A program made the position numbers and the translations under genes. Shown here piece by piece: positions 34,372 to 41,929 of a stretch of 64,000 bases of DNA. The DNA lies in NCBI RefSeq assembly GCF_000772935.1, contig NZ_JPVR01000079.1, positions 186,001-250,000 on the forward strand, in the 5' to 3' direction. The notes under the pieces were generated by a model, which ran no database searches, had not been told where the DNA came from, and saw nothing but the letters and a program-made list of their open reading frames with translations. The first letter of the stretch is position 1, and each line of letters opens with the position of its first letter. This DNA comes from Lysinibacillus boronitolerans JCM 21713 = 10a = NBRC 103108. Lineage in GTDB: Bacteria; Bacillota; Bacilli; Bacillales_A; Planococcaceae.

Positions 34372-35067
34372 ATGGCAGAGGAAAAATTAATGATGAAGGC
34401 TTTATCTATGGACATAATTACCGCAAAAATGTTTACAGAATTACATCTCTCCATTACAGAGCAGTATGGAGAGCATGGTCGGACATTAGTACAAAAAGGT
34501 TTAGAGGCGTTTGGTTTAAAGGATGCTGAAGCAATGGCGAAAAAAGCAACAGCTGAAGGTGAAAATCATACTTTCTTTGAATACTTACCCCAAATCGTTG
34601 TAGGTGAAGAAAAATTTGCTAATTTAACACCGTTTGCTCGATTTTCTAAAATGTTTGCACAGATTGCCAAGCCAGTTGTTGATGAATATGGAGAAGAAGG
34701 TGAACAAGTGATTATGCGGGCAGTAGAGCGTTTTGGCCATAAGCGAGGCCAAGGTATTGCTCAACGTGCACGCACAAACGGCCTAGCAAATTCAGTAGAT
34801 AACTATTTAACAAACTATGATATGGGTCGTAGTGATTTGTTTGAAATTGAAACGGTGTATAAAAATAATGAGGTAGAACAAACGTTTACTCACTGCCCAC
34901 TAGGTCAACAATGGGCAGATGATGATATGGGTAAATACGGTATTTTATATTGCAAAGTCATCGACCCCTCAATTGCCAAAGGGTACAATAAAAATCTAGA
35001 GGTGGTACATGATCAATTTGTTTTACGTGAAGGACAGTGCCACTTCCAATTCCAAATGAAAGAGTGA
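34372..35067 (+). CDS. L-2-amino-thiazoline-4-carboxylate hydrolase (AtcB-like)
   Basis: 231 residues from ATG 34372, nine bases after AGGTGG (GTG 34360 lies inside that site). The C-terminal part matches the ATC_hydrolase family (PF14196): FTHCPLGQQWADDDMGKYG near 173, with a conserved Cys and Asp, YCKVIDPSIAKGYN near 195, and a final CHFQF. The N-terminal half consists of two repeats with GEHG/GEEGEQV helices. In Pseudomonas, AtcB opens L-2-aminothiazoline-4-carboxylate to N- or S-carbamoyl-L-cysteine. Its stop overlaps the start region of an amidohydrolase of the type that performs the next step. Confidence 0.78.
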   Translation: MAEEKLMMKALSMDIITAKMFTELHLSITEQYGEHGRTLVQKGLEAFGLKDAEAMAKKATAEGENHTFFEYLPQIVVGEEKFANLTPFARFSKMFAQIAKPVVDEYGEEGEQVIMRAVERFGHKRGQGIAQRARTNGLANSVDNYLTNYDMGRSDLFEIETVYKNNEVEQTFTHCPLGQQWADDDMGKYGILYCKVIDPSIAKGYNKNLEVVHDQFVLREGQCHFQFQMKE

Positions 35068-35072
35068 TGGTC

Positions 35073-36284
35073 ATGATTAATGGAGTTAGGCTCTTACAGC
35101 ATCTTCAAGACTTAAGTCAAATTGGTCGCAATGAAAAGACAGGTGGCATTAACCGCTTCTCGTTCACGCCAGAAGAAAAACAAGCCATTGAGTTAGTCAC
35201 AACTTATATGGAACAAGCAGGGATGAGTGTTACAATCGATGCTGTTGGAAACCTTATTGGTACATATGGTGAAGGAAATGAAACCATTATGCTGGGATCT
35301 CACATCGATACAGTACCAGAGGGTGGCAAATTTGATGGAGCATTAGGGGTACTAGCAGCTATTGAAGTGGTACATACTATCCATGAGCAACAGTTGCTAC
35401 CTTCTAAAAAAATCCAAGTTGTCGCTTTTAAGGATGAGGAAGGAACGAGATTTGGATTTGGACTCCTTGGCAGTAGTGCTATGGCTGGTCTTTTAACAGA
35501 GGAGCAATTACAGCATACAGATGAAGCTGGCATTGCTATTGAACAGGCCATGAAGGATTTCCATTTATCACCTTATCCTTTAACACAAGTTCATCGTCAT
35601 GATATTAAAGCTTATTTAGAAATGCATATCGAGCAAGGAAAAGTGTTAGAAAATGAAGACCTACCAGTTGGTGTAGTCACAGGTATTGCTGCCCCTTTAT
35701 GGCTAGAGGTTACAGTAACGGGTGTCAGTGAACATGCTGGTGCAACACCTATGCCCATTCGTCAAGATGCCCTAACTGCAGCAAGCGAAATGATTTTAGC
35801 TATTGAGCAACTATTAAACAATACAACAGATTCCGTTGCAACGGTTGGTAAGCTAATGGTCTCTCCAAATGGGACAAACGTTATACCAGGTAAAGTCACA
35901 TTCTCCATTGATCTTCGTGATATTGACGAAAATAAAGTAAGTGCCTTAGAACAAGAAATTATGCAACAACTTCAACAAATTGCTGAACGAAGACATGTTA
36001 CATTGACTTCAAAAGTGTTGCAGCGCATTAAACCCGCAAAAACGGATGCCATGCTACAACAGCAACTCACTATAAGTATTGAAAAGCAAGGTATACGACC
36101 TTATTCTCTCATAAGTGGTGCTGGCCATGATGCAATGAATATAGCTGAAATTGCACCGATTGGGATGTTATTCGTCCGCTCAAAGGACGGCATTAGTCAT
36201 AATCCATTAGAATATAGCTCAGATGAGGATATTATTGTAGCAACGAATATTTTTTACGATACTGTTGTCGAGCTCTCTAAATAG
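35073..36284 (+). CDS. M20-family Zn hydrolase, N-carbamoyl-L-amino-acid amidohydrolase (AtcC/HyuC-like)
   Basis: About 403 residues. Two-metal M20 site: GSHIDTVPEGGKFDGALG near 70 (His, Asp), KDEEGTRFGFG near 115 (Glu), AYLEMHIEQG near 180 (His), and SGAGHDAMNIA near 350 (His). This matches HyuC/AllC/AtcC, which remove a carbamoyl group from L-amino acids. ATG 35073 is best spaced from AAAGAG; ATG 35067 forms a TGATG overlap with the previous stop, so coupling is likely either way. With the ATC hydrolase it would yield L-cysteine, CO2 and ammonia; allantoate as substrate cannot be excluded. Confidence 0.82.
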   Translation: MINGVRLLQHLQDLSQIGRNEKTGGINRFSFTPEEKQAIELVTTYMEQAGMSVTIDAVGNLIGTYGEGNETIMLGSHIDTVPEGGKFDGALGVLAAIEVVHTIHEQQLLPSKKIQVVAFKDEEGTRFGFGLLGSSAMAGLLTEEQLQHTDEAGIAIEQAMKDFHLSPYPLTQVHRHDIKAYLEMHIEQGKVLENEDLPVGVVTGIAAPLWLEVTVTGVSEHAGATPMPIRQDALTAASEMILAIEQLLNNTTDSVATVGKLMVSPNGTNVIPGKVTFSIDLRDIDENKVSALEQEIMQQLQQIAERRHVTLTSKVLQRIKPAKTDAMLQQQLTISIEKQGIRPYSLISGAGHDAMNIAEIAPIGMLFVRSKDGISHNPLEYSSDEDIIVATNIFYDTVVELSK

Positions 36285-36299
36285 CCCATTCTATAGAAG

Positions 36300-36335
36300 A
36301 AAGCCATTCTCTAAATTTTTTAGACTGGCTTTTTT
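36300..36335. terminator. Convergent terminator
   Basis: Imperfect stem AAAGCCA...CTAAA / TTTAGACTGGCTTT with T6, between the amidohydrolase and GrpB genes. Confidence 0.65.
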
Positions 36336-36861
36336 AATATTTTTCATAGCCTTCGTTTTTAGCTTGAGTAATTATCTTTTGAATGAAAGGCTCTTTTTTC
36401 AGGGTATATGTTGGGCGATCATATTGAAAATGATAGGCAAGCTGTTGCTTTAAAGTTTCATATTCATGTGCCATTTGAGCATTTAATCGAAGATAATCTC
36501 GGAAAAGGCATTTGTCAATCCATTCACTACTGTTATATTCACATATATGTAAATGACAAGTTCCTTGGCCCCATAGCCCTTTTCTAAAAAATCTTCTATC
36601 CATTAGCTCAGGTTTAGGAACATATTCATACCCAATTATTCTTAAATCCTCTATTAGTTCCGAGACTCCTTCTATACTTTGGACTCCTAGCAGAATATCA
36701 ATAATGGGCTTAGCCTTTAAACCTTTGATAGAGGTACTGCCAATATGTTCAATCCCTAAGATAGAATGACCAATAGCTTCTTGTATACTCCTTTTCTCAA
36801 CTAAAAATTGTTCTTCCCAATTTGGATCATAGTCAGACAATACCACTTCAATTTTTTTCAT
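36334..36861 (-). CDS. GrpB/UPF0157 family protein
   Basis: 175 residues with the nucleotidyltransferase-like GrpB pattern: VLSDYDPNWEEQFLVEK near 6, IEHIGSTSIKGLKAKPIIDI near 37, and RFFRKGLWGQGTCHLHICEY near 89. The GS-x-S/T-x-K-P-x-x-D core resembles minimal nucleotidyltransferases. In other bacteria the domain occurs with dephospho-CoA kinase (CoaE); function alone unknown. Confidence 0.88.
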   Translation of the reverse strand: MKKIEVVLSDYDPNWEEQFLVEKRSIQEAIGHSILGIEHIGSTSIKGLKAKPIIDILLGVQSIEGVSELIEDLRIIGYEYVPKPELMDRRFFRKGLWGQGTCHLHICEYNSSEWIDKCLFRDYLRLNAQMAHEYETLKQQLAYHFQYDRPTYTLKKEPFIQKIITQAKNEGYEKY

Positions 36862-37080
36862 GTGTCATTCACCTCTCTTTTTGAAATAAGTCAACTATAA
36901 ATAAAGCGTATTTACCTTAAAATAATCAATCAATTTCGTTTCTTAATCTCCTTTAATATAAGAGGATCTCTCTATTTTTGATAGAATTGGTTTCATTTTA
37001 GTATAAGGAATATTATCTCTTTTAATATGATATAGTGTAATTATGGTTAAATTTTCTAAATAATTGAAAGGGGCTATAAA

Positions 37081-37863
37081 ATGGAAGAAATTTTAACAAT
37101 TACGAATTTAACGAAGAGTTATGGAAACAAGGAAATCTTGAAGGGGATTGACCTTCATGCAGCTAGAGGTGAAATCATCGGTTATATTGGCCCCAATGGT
37201 GCGGGTAAAAGTACAACTGTAAAACTTATTCTAGGGCTAGAAGGTGATTATGGCGGTGAAATTAAGCTTTTTGGGAAAAGCATAGTGCAAGACCAAATTG
37301 ATTATAAACGGCGAATTGGTTATGTCCCTGAAATCGCTGATGTTTATGATAACTTAACAGGCTATGAATATTTAACCTTTATCGGCCAGCTATATGGATT
37401 AGAGCTAGAGGAGGCGGCTGACAAATCCAAATCACTAATGGAGCTGTTTGGAGTTGGTGAAGCATACCATTCTAGAATTTCTTCTTATTCTAAAGGTATG
37501 CGTCAAAAACTACTAATTATTGCAAGCCTAATACATAATCCAGACCTGCTATTTTTAGATGAGCCGATCAATGGCCTAGACGCAAACAGTGTCATGATTT
37601 TTAAAGAAATCTTAACGCAATTAGCTGCCAACGGAAAGACTATATTTTACTCATCTCACATTATGGATGTAGTTGAAAAAATCAGTAGCCGTATCATTCT
37701 GCTGTATGATGGAAAAATTGCAGCGGACGGAACATTTGCCCAATTACAAGCAGATAATACTGAAGGAACATTAGAAAGAATTTTTAACCAGTTAACAGGA
37801 TTTCATGAACATCAGGAAATCGGAGAAAAATTTGTGTCCGTCGTTCGTGGGGGACAATTATGA
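37081..37863 (+). CDS. ABC transporter ATP-binding protein (YthP-like)
   Basis: 260 residues. Walker A GPNGAGKST near 38, Q-loop region GYVPEIADVYDNLT near 80, signature YSKGMRQKL near 138 (degenerate from LSGGQ), Walker B LLFLDEPINGLD near 158, and H-loop SSHIMD near 195. It energises the overlapping downstream permease (ATGA junction). Resembles YthP/YthQ-type exporters of Bacillus. Cargo unknown. Confidence 0.9.
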   Translation: MEEILTITNLTKSYGNKEILKGIDLHAARGEIIGYIGPNGAGKSTTVKLILGLEGDYGGEIKLFGKSIVQDQIDYKRRIGYVPEIADVYDNLTGYEYLTFIGQLYGLELEEAADKSKSLMELFGVGEAYHSRISSYSKGMRQKLLIIASLIHNPDLLFLDEPINGLDANSVMIFKEILTQLAANGKTIFYSSHIMDVVEKISSRIILLYDGKIAADGTFAQLQADNTEGTLERIFNQLTGFHEHQEIGEKFVSVVRGGQL

Positions 37864-39479
37864 CAGATTTCAAAACGCTACGATTGCTTGATAAGTTCCG
37901 ATGGCTTTTTATAAAAATGGGCATTGATTATGACATGATGAGAAAAATCCTCCATATAAAATTAACAATGGATGAACGGAAAGTACCTACCCTATTTAAT
38001 CAAAATAAAAAGAAAGACAATCAAAAGTACGGCTACATTAAGTCTCTATGGATTTATATGTTATTCGGGCTTATACTCATCCCGCTTATGGGTTTTGGTC
38101 AAAATTATTTATTTCAAATGAGTATTGCCTTTGCAATGATCATCTTTTTGATTATGACTTCATTGATTTCTGACTTTTCTTCTGTGCTTTTAGATGTACG
38201 AGATAAAAGCATACTTTCAACTAAGCCTATTTCAGCTAAAACAATTAATGCAGCAAAATTTATGCATATTTTTATTTATTTATCCTATTTAACATTGGCC
38301 CTAACAGCCATCCCTCTAATAGTCAGCCTTTTTACTCAAGGTATTGTGTTCTTTATTTTAACAGGTCTTGAAATTCTATTAATGAATTTATTTATAGTTG
38401 CCATCACAGCCATTTTATATATTGCCATTTTACGCTTCTTTGATGGTGAAAAGCTGAAGGATATGATTAATTATGTACAAATCGCTTTATCTCTAATGCT
38501 GATGATTGGCTACCAAGTTCTTATTCGATCCTTTGAATTCGTCAATTTAGATATGGTAGTGGCGTTTCATTGGTGGAACCTCTTCTTAATACCGATGTGG
38601 TTCGCCGCTCCTTATGAACTCATACTGCATGGTGACTCATCCTTATTGACAGTCATTTATACCATCTTAGCAGTGATTGTACCTATTATTTCGATTTGGA
38701 TCTATATTAAACTCATACCAACCTTTGAACGCAATCTCCAAAAACTGCTAAGTACAAGTAAATCGAAAAAGGAAAAGAACAATCGACTAAAGTCGTTTTT
38801 ATTAACCCTTGTGTGTAGAACACACGAGGAACGAGCTTTCTATCGCTTCGCCACTCTGATGATGAAGCAAGAGCGAGAGTTTAAGCTAAAGGTTTACCCA
38901 TCTTTAGGCTTTTCATTTATTATTCCCTTTATTTTCATGTTTACTTTTAGCAGAGGGGAAGAAGTCGATTATGCTAGTAGTATGAGCTATTTAAATATCT
39001 ATTTTAGTATGATGATTATACCATCCGCTGTCCTTATGCTTGGTCACTCTTCTAAATATAAGGCTGCATGGATTTATAAAACACTCCCGCTTAAAGATTA
39101 TACAGAATTACAAAAAGGTAGCTTAAAGGCATTTTTAATTAAATTGTATATTCCGTTATTTTTAGTACTAAGTATAGTCTTTAGCTATATTTATGGTATT
39201 CGAATTATCCCTGATTTACTAGCTGTTTTGGTAACAAGCTGGTTATATACCATCCTTTGTTTTGTCATGATGACAAACAAATTACCCTTTACCAAACCCT
39301 ATGATGAAGTTAACGATGCACAGGGCTGGAAGATTCTTTTATTATTGCTCCCTTTAGGTTTACTTGTAGGGCTGCACTATTTGATAGCTCAGATAACATA
39401 CGGCTCTACGATATATTTCATTGTGCTTTTCTTCATCAACATCTTGATATGGAAGCTTGTTTTTAAATCGGAAAAATAA
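37860..39479 (+). CDS. ABC transporter permease (YthQ-like)
   Basis: 539 residues with roughly 10 to 12 membrane segments (residues about 60-105, 130-200, 215-290, 360-390, 405-540) and a basic cytosolic loop near 300-330. It follows the ATP-binding gene with a 4-base overlap. Likely an export-type ABC permease of the YthQ/EcsB-like group; EcsB has a role in protein secretion and competence, but the exact identity is uncertain. Ends at a strong terminator. Confidence 0.82.
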   Translation: MTDFKTLRLLDKFRWLFIKMGIDYDMMRKILHIKLTMDERKVPTLFNQNKKKDNQKYGYIKSLWIYMLFGLILIPLMGFGQNYLFQMSIAFAMIIFLIMTSLISDFSSVLLDVRDKSILSTKPISAKTINAAKFMHIFIYLSYLTLALTAIPLIVSLFTQGIVFFILTGLEILLMNLFIVAITAILYIAILRFFDGEKLKDMINYVQIALSLMLMIGYQVLIRSFEFVNLDMVVAFHWWNLFLIPMWFAAPYELILHGDSSLLTVIYTILAVIVPIISIWIYIKLIPTFERNLQKLLSTSKSKKEKNNRLKSFLLTLVCRTHEERAFYRFATLMMKQEREFKLKVYPSLGFSFIIPFIFMFTFSRGEEVDYASSMSYLNIYFSMMIIPSAVLMLGHSSKYKAAWIYKTLPLKDYTELQKGSLKAFLIKLYIPLFLVLSIVFSYIYGIRIIPDLLAVLVTSWLYTILCFVMMTNKLPFTKPYDEVNDAQGWKILLLLLPLGLLVGLHYLIAQITYGSTIYFIVLFFINILIWKLVFKSEK

Positions 39480-39484
39480 CCAAA

Positions 39485-39535
39485 AAAAAAAACGGCTCAA
39501 ATCCTATAATAGAGTGGGATCAGCCGTTTTTTTCA
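39485..39535. terminator. Bidirectional terminator
   Basis: Long stem AAAACGGCTcAAATCCTA / imperfect partner ending AGCCGTTTT, flanked by A12 on one side and T7 on the other. Confidence 0.85.
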
Positions 39536-39546
39536 TGTTATGTTGT

Positions 39547-40827
39547 TTAAAAGATAAACGCAACGATTTCTTCCTCACCGCTTTTCATATCTTTTATTTT
39601 ATACATATTTTGATTGACCTCGTTATCTCCTAATACAATAACCTTTGGCGTGTTTTCACGATTGGCTTTTTCCATCGCCTTTTTCACTTTTTTCCCACTT
39701 AGCTCAACTTCTATTTTATATTTTTCTCGCCGTAATGCAGTTGCTAGCTTTAGTGCCTCTTTTTCTGTTCCGAGAGGAATAATATAAATATCCACACTAG
39801 GAGCGTTTTGATCTATTTTTCCCGAAAGCTCTAGTGCTGTATAGATGACATCTAAACCAAATGAAATACCAACAGTAGCATAGGTTTGATTTGTCTCTAA
39901 AAGGCCAGCAATTGCATTGTCATACCGTCCCCCACTACCAATACTTGAGCGGATTGTTCCATCTGCTAAAAAAATTTCATAAATTGTTCCTGTGTAAATT
40001 TCAAGTCCTCTCGCTAAAAATGGATTGAAAATACATTGCTCACTTATTCCAAGTGCCTTTAAATAAGAAGTTAGTTCCATTAATTCCTGTAAACCTTGTT
40101 GTAAATAGACATTCTCGGACGCGAAACCTTCAAAATACGCCATACTTATTTGAGGACGTTCATCTAAAAAATGCTTTATTTTATGAATACTATTATCTGA
40201 TAACCCCAATGCCTTCAATTCTGCTAGCATTGTTTTCTCGTCTATTTTTTCAATCTTATCTAACGTTAAAATAGCTCGATTCATTTGATCCTGTTCAACC
40301 TCAAATAATTGCAGAAGACCGACTAAAAGCTTGCGATTATTAAATTGGAGATTAATTTTCAATTTAAGCTGATCAAAGGCATCTATCGCCATCATCATTA
40401 GCTCCGCCTCAGCAGCCTGTGATTCTACTCCAACAATATCAACATCACATTGTGTAAATTCGCGAAAACGACCAGCCTTAATCGGGCCATCTCGAAACAC
40501 CTTGCCAATCTCATATCGTTTAAATGGCATAGCAATCGCTGGATTCATCGCTACAACTTTTGCAAATGGAATTGTTAAATCATAGCGTAACGCTAAATCT
40601 CGCTCACCTCGATCTGTTAATGTATACATCTCCTCTAAAATCTCAGCACCACCAGCATATTTAGAGGCCATCAGCTCTGTATAGTTAAGAATAGGTGTTT
40701 CTAACGGCTTGCAGCCATAGGCTATAAATGTATCTTCTAACGTACGGCGTATCGCACGACGAGTTGCCTCCTGCTCCGGTAAGTAATCTTGTGTTCCTCG
40801 AACATTTTGATAGTCCATTTTTTTCAT
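39547..40827 (-). CDS. hisS: Histidyl-tRNA synthetase, second-type paralogue
   Basis: 426 residues, full length with a C-terminal anticodon-binding domain (VDIYIIPLGTEKEALKLA near 330). Class II motif 2 reads FRDGPIKAGRFREFTQCDVD near 110. The histidine-specific signature is LARGLEIYTGTIYE near 255, retaining its Arg. Motif 3 is GSGGRYDNA, then VGISFGLDVIYTAL, where the usual Glu-Arg (GLER) is Asp-Val: the ATP-binding Arg is absent. The third ATG (40827) is best placed, eight bases after GAGGAGG. It is preceded by a histidine-rich leader peptide and terminator, so expression probably rises on histidine or charged His-tRNA shortage. It may be a starvation-induced spare enzyme beside a housekeeping hisS elsewhere. 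Confidence 0.88.
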   Translation of the reverse strand: MKKMDYQNVRGTQDYLPEQEATRRAIRRTLEDTFIAYGCKPLETPILNYTELMASKYAGGAEILEEMYTLTDRGERDLALRYDLTIPFAKVVAMNPAIAMPFKRYEIGKVFRDGPIKAGRFREFTQCDVDIVGVESQAAEAELMMMAIDAFDQLKLKINLQFNNRKLLVGLLQLFEVEQDQMNRAILTLDKIEKIDEKTMLAELKALGLSDNSIHKIKHFLDERPQISMAYFEGFASENVYLQQGLQELMELTSYLKALGISEQCIFNPFLARGLEIYTGTIYEIFLADGTIRSSIGSGGRYDNAIAGLLETNQTYATVGISFGLDVIYTALELSGKIDQNAPSVDIYIIPLGTEKEALKLATALRREKYKIEVELSGKKVKKAMEKANRENTPKVIVLGDNEVNQNMYKIKDMKSGEEEIVAFIF

Positions 40828-40853
40828 CATCATTTCCTCCTCATTTTTTGAGC

Positions 40854-40903
40854 AATAAAAAAACCGTATAACGATAAAGCCTCAAATCAGCTTTATTTAT
40901 ACG
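40854..40903 (-). terminator. Attenuator terminator of hisS leader
   Basis: On the minus strand CGTATAA-ATAAAGC pairs with GCTTTAT-CG-TTATACG (14 bp, a 2-base bulge) followed by T7, 20 bases before the hisS ribosome site. Lying before the gene, it must be conditional. Confidence 0.85.
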
Positions 40904-40916
40904 ATTACATGAGAAA

Positions 40917-40963
40917 TAGTCTTCCTATTCAATATTAATAAGTTAATAAAGATAGCAAGACTA
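40917..40963 (-). promoter_or_regulatory. Leader hairpin between His codons and attenuator
   Basis: TAGTCTT, starting at the leader stop codon, pairs with AAGACTA (plus 40917-40923), extended by CTAT / ATAG. Its loop holds CTTTATT, complementary to AATAAAG of the attenuator 5' arm. This gives mutually exclusive folds, as in amino-acid attenuators. Confidence 0.6.
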
Positions 40964-41014
40964 GTGATGATGATGATGTTTTGTTGTGAATGATTGGACA
41001 AGAGTAATGACCAT
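40961..41014 (-). CDS. Histidine leader peptide (attenuator)
   Basis: A 17-codon frame, MVITLVQSFTTK followed by five histidines, then TAG. It has its own ribosome site, AAAGGGGG seven bases upstream, and begins about 20 bases after the predicted transcription start. Five consecutive His codons next to the stop are the hallmark of a leader peptide whose translation senses histidyl-tRNA. A stalled ribosome would cover the first arm of the following hairpin and favour read-through into hisS. Family knowledge: comparable His leaders precede his operons in enterobacteria; in Firmicutes hisS is usually under a T-box, and none is visible here. Confidence 0.85.
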   Translation of the reverse strand: MVITLVQSFTTKHHHHH

Positions 41015-41042
41015 GTTTATTCCCCCTTTTATTTTAAGGGTT

Positions 41043-41071
41043 ACTATAAGATACACCTAACAAAATGTCAA
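41043..41071 (-). promoter_or_regulatory. Consensus sigma-A promoter of hisS leader
   Basis: Minus strand TTGACA (41066-41071), exactly 17 bp, TATAGT (41043-41048). Near-consensus and strong, as expected for an attenuated unit. Confidence 0.85.
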
Positions 41072-41078
41072 ATTTTTT

Positions 41079-41510
41079 CTAAAATTCATACAGTATTTTT
41101 TTCATTTTTTCTAGAGTAGCTAACATTTCAGCTAACTCTTCAGTTGTTAAGTGAGCATGGTACTTTTCTGTAATCTGTTGATTAAAGGCTTCAATTTCCT
41201 GTTTATATAATAGACCCTTCTCACCTAATTCGACAGAAAAGGCACGCTTATCCTCCTCATGCTGCCTTTTCATTATATAGCCATCCTGTTCAAGCTTGGT
41301 TAATTGCTGACTCACTGCACTTTTTGTAATAGCCATTTTATCTGCTAATTCTGAAGGCGAGCAGGATGGATGACGCATCACTAATGTTAAAAGAACATAT
41401 TGCTGATTATTTAAGGAGAAATTAGTATAAGCCCTTTCCATTCTCTCAAGCATGATCCAAATATCTTCAATGGTTTGATTTATTTGCTCCGCTACTTGGT
41501 TATTCTTCAT
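41079..41510 (-). CDS. MarR family regulator
   Basis: About 143 residues. Winged HTH at residues 45-105: HPSCSPSELADKMAITKSAV, then SQQLTKLEQDGYIMKRQHEE and DKRAFSVELGEKG. Long helices at both ends form the dimer. The ATG at 41510 overlaps the upstream small membrane gene's stop by 11 bases, so the two are coupled. A GTG at 41525 is the alternative start. A GTTAAC-centred dyad downstream of the shared promoter is a plausible autoregulatory site. Confidence 0.85.
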   Translation of the reverse strand: MKNNQVAEQINQTIEDIWIMLERMERAYTNFSLNNQQYVLLTLVMRHPSCSPSELADKMAITKSAVSQQLTKLEQDGYIMKRQHEEDKRAFSVELGEKGLLYKQEIEAFNQQITEKYHAHLTTEELAEMLATLEKMKKILYEF

Positions 41511-41781
41511 TTTTTTGAGTGTCACCTTTTTCTCGCCATTTTTTAGGATTTAGATAGCTTTTAAATTTGTTGGCTACTTCTTTTCCAACAAGTAAAGCAC
41601 CAAGCCAAAATAAGATTTCAGCCATAATAATACTTCCTGGTATAATCCCTGCCTTTACTTTTGTAGGTATCGGTGTGAAAGGTGTAATAATTGGGATTAA
41701 CCATAAAGAAAGTGAAAAGATAATAATGCCTAATCCAAGCTTATAAGCAATAGATTTTTGTGTTTTTTGATTAGAGGTCAT
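41500..41781 (-). CDS. Small membrane protein, 'transporter suffix' domain family
   Basis: 93 residues with two hydrophobic helices (about 12-36 and 45-66) separated by a turn with PFTPIPTKVKAGIIPGSI, and a basic C-terminus (NPKKWREKG). It matches the small two-helix domain found alone or appended to MFS transporters in bacteria. Function unknown. ATG 41781 has CAGGAG seven bases upstream. Co-transcribed with the MarR gene, which probably regulates it. Confidence 0.75.
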   Translation of the reverse strand: MTSNQKTQKSIAYKLGLGIIIFSLSLWLIPIITPFTPIPTKVKAGIIPGSIIMAEILFWLGALLVGKEVANKFKSYLNPKKWREKGDTQKNEE

Positions 41782-41810
41782 GTATCTTCTCCTGTACAAT
41801 AATTAATTTA

Positions 41811-41835
41811 CTTAAGTTAACTAAACTATATTATA
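41811..41835 (-). promoter_or_regulatory. Promoter -10 and MarR-like dyad
   Basis: TATAAT on the minus strand (plus 41830-41835) is followed at once by the AT-rich dyad GTTTAGTTAACTTAAG (41811-41826) centred on GTTAAC, covering the start site. Confidence 0.55.
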
Positions 41836-41878
41836 CAATTCATTTTATGTAAAGCTCTTTAATCTTCATTACAAAAAT

Positions 41879-41917
41879 CCCCATCTATTTGAATAGTGAA
41901 GAATCAAATAGATGGGG
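41879..41917 (-). terminator. Terminator of sigma/anti-sigma operon
   Basis: Perfect 14-bp stem CCCCATCTATTTGA / TCAAATAGATGGGG with an 11-base loop and a T5 run on the minus strand. Confidence 0.88.
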
Positions 41918-41929
41918 CTGCTAATACTG

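Noticed and set aside
40834-41040. T-box leader for hisS
   Set aside because: No specifier loop or antiterminator T-box sequence; the peptide-leader attenuator explains the region.
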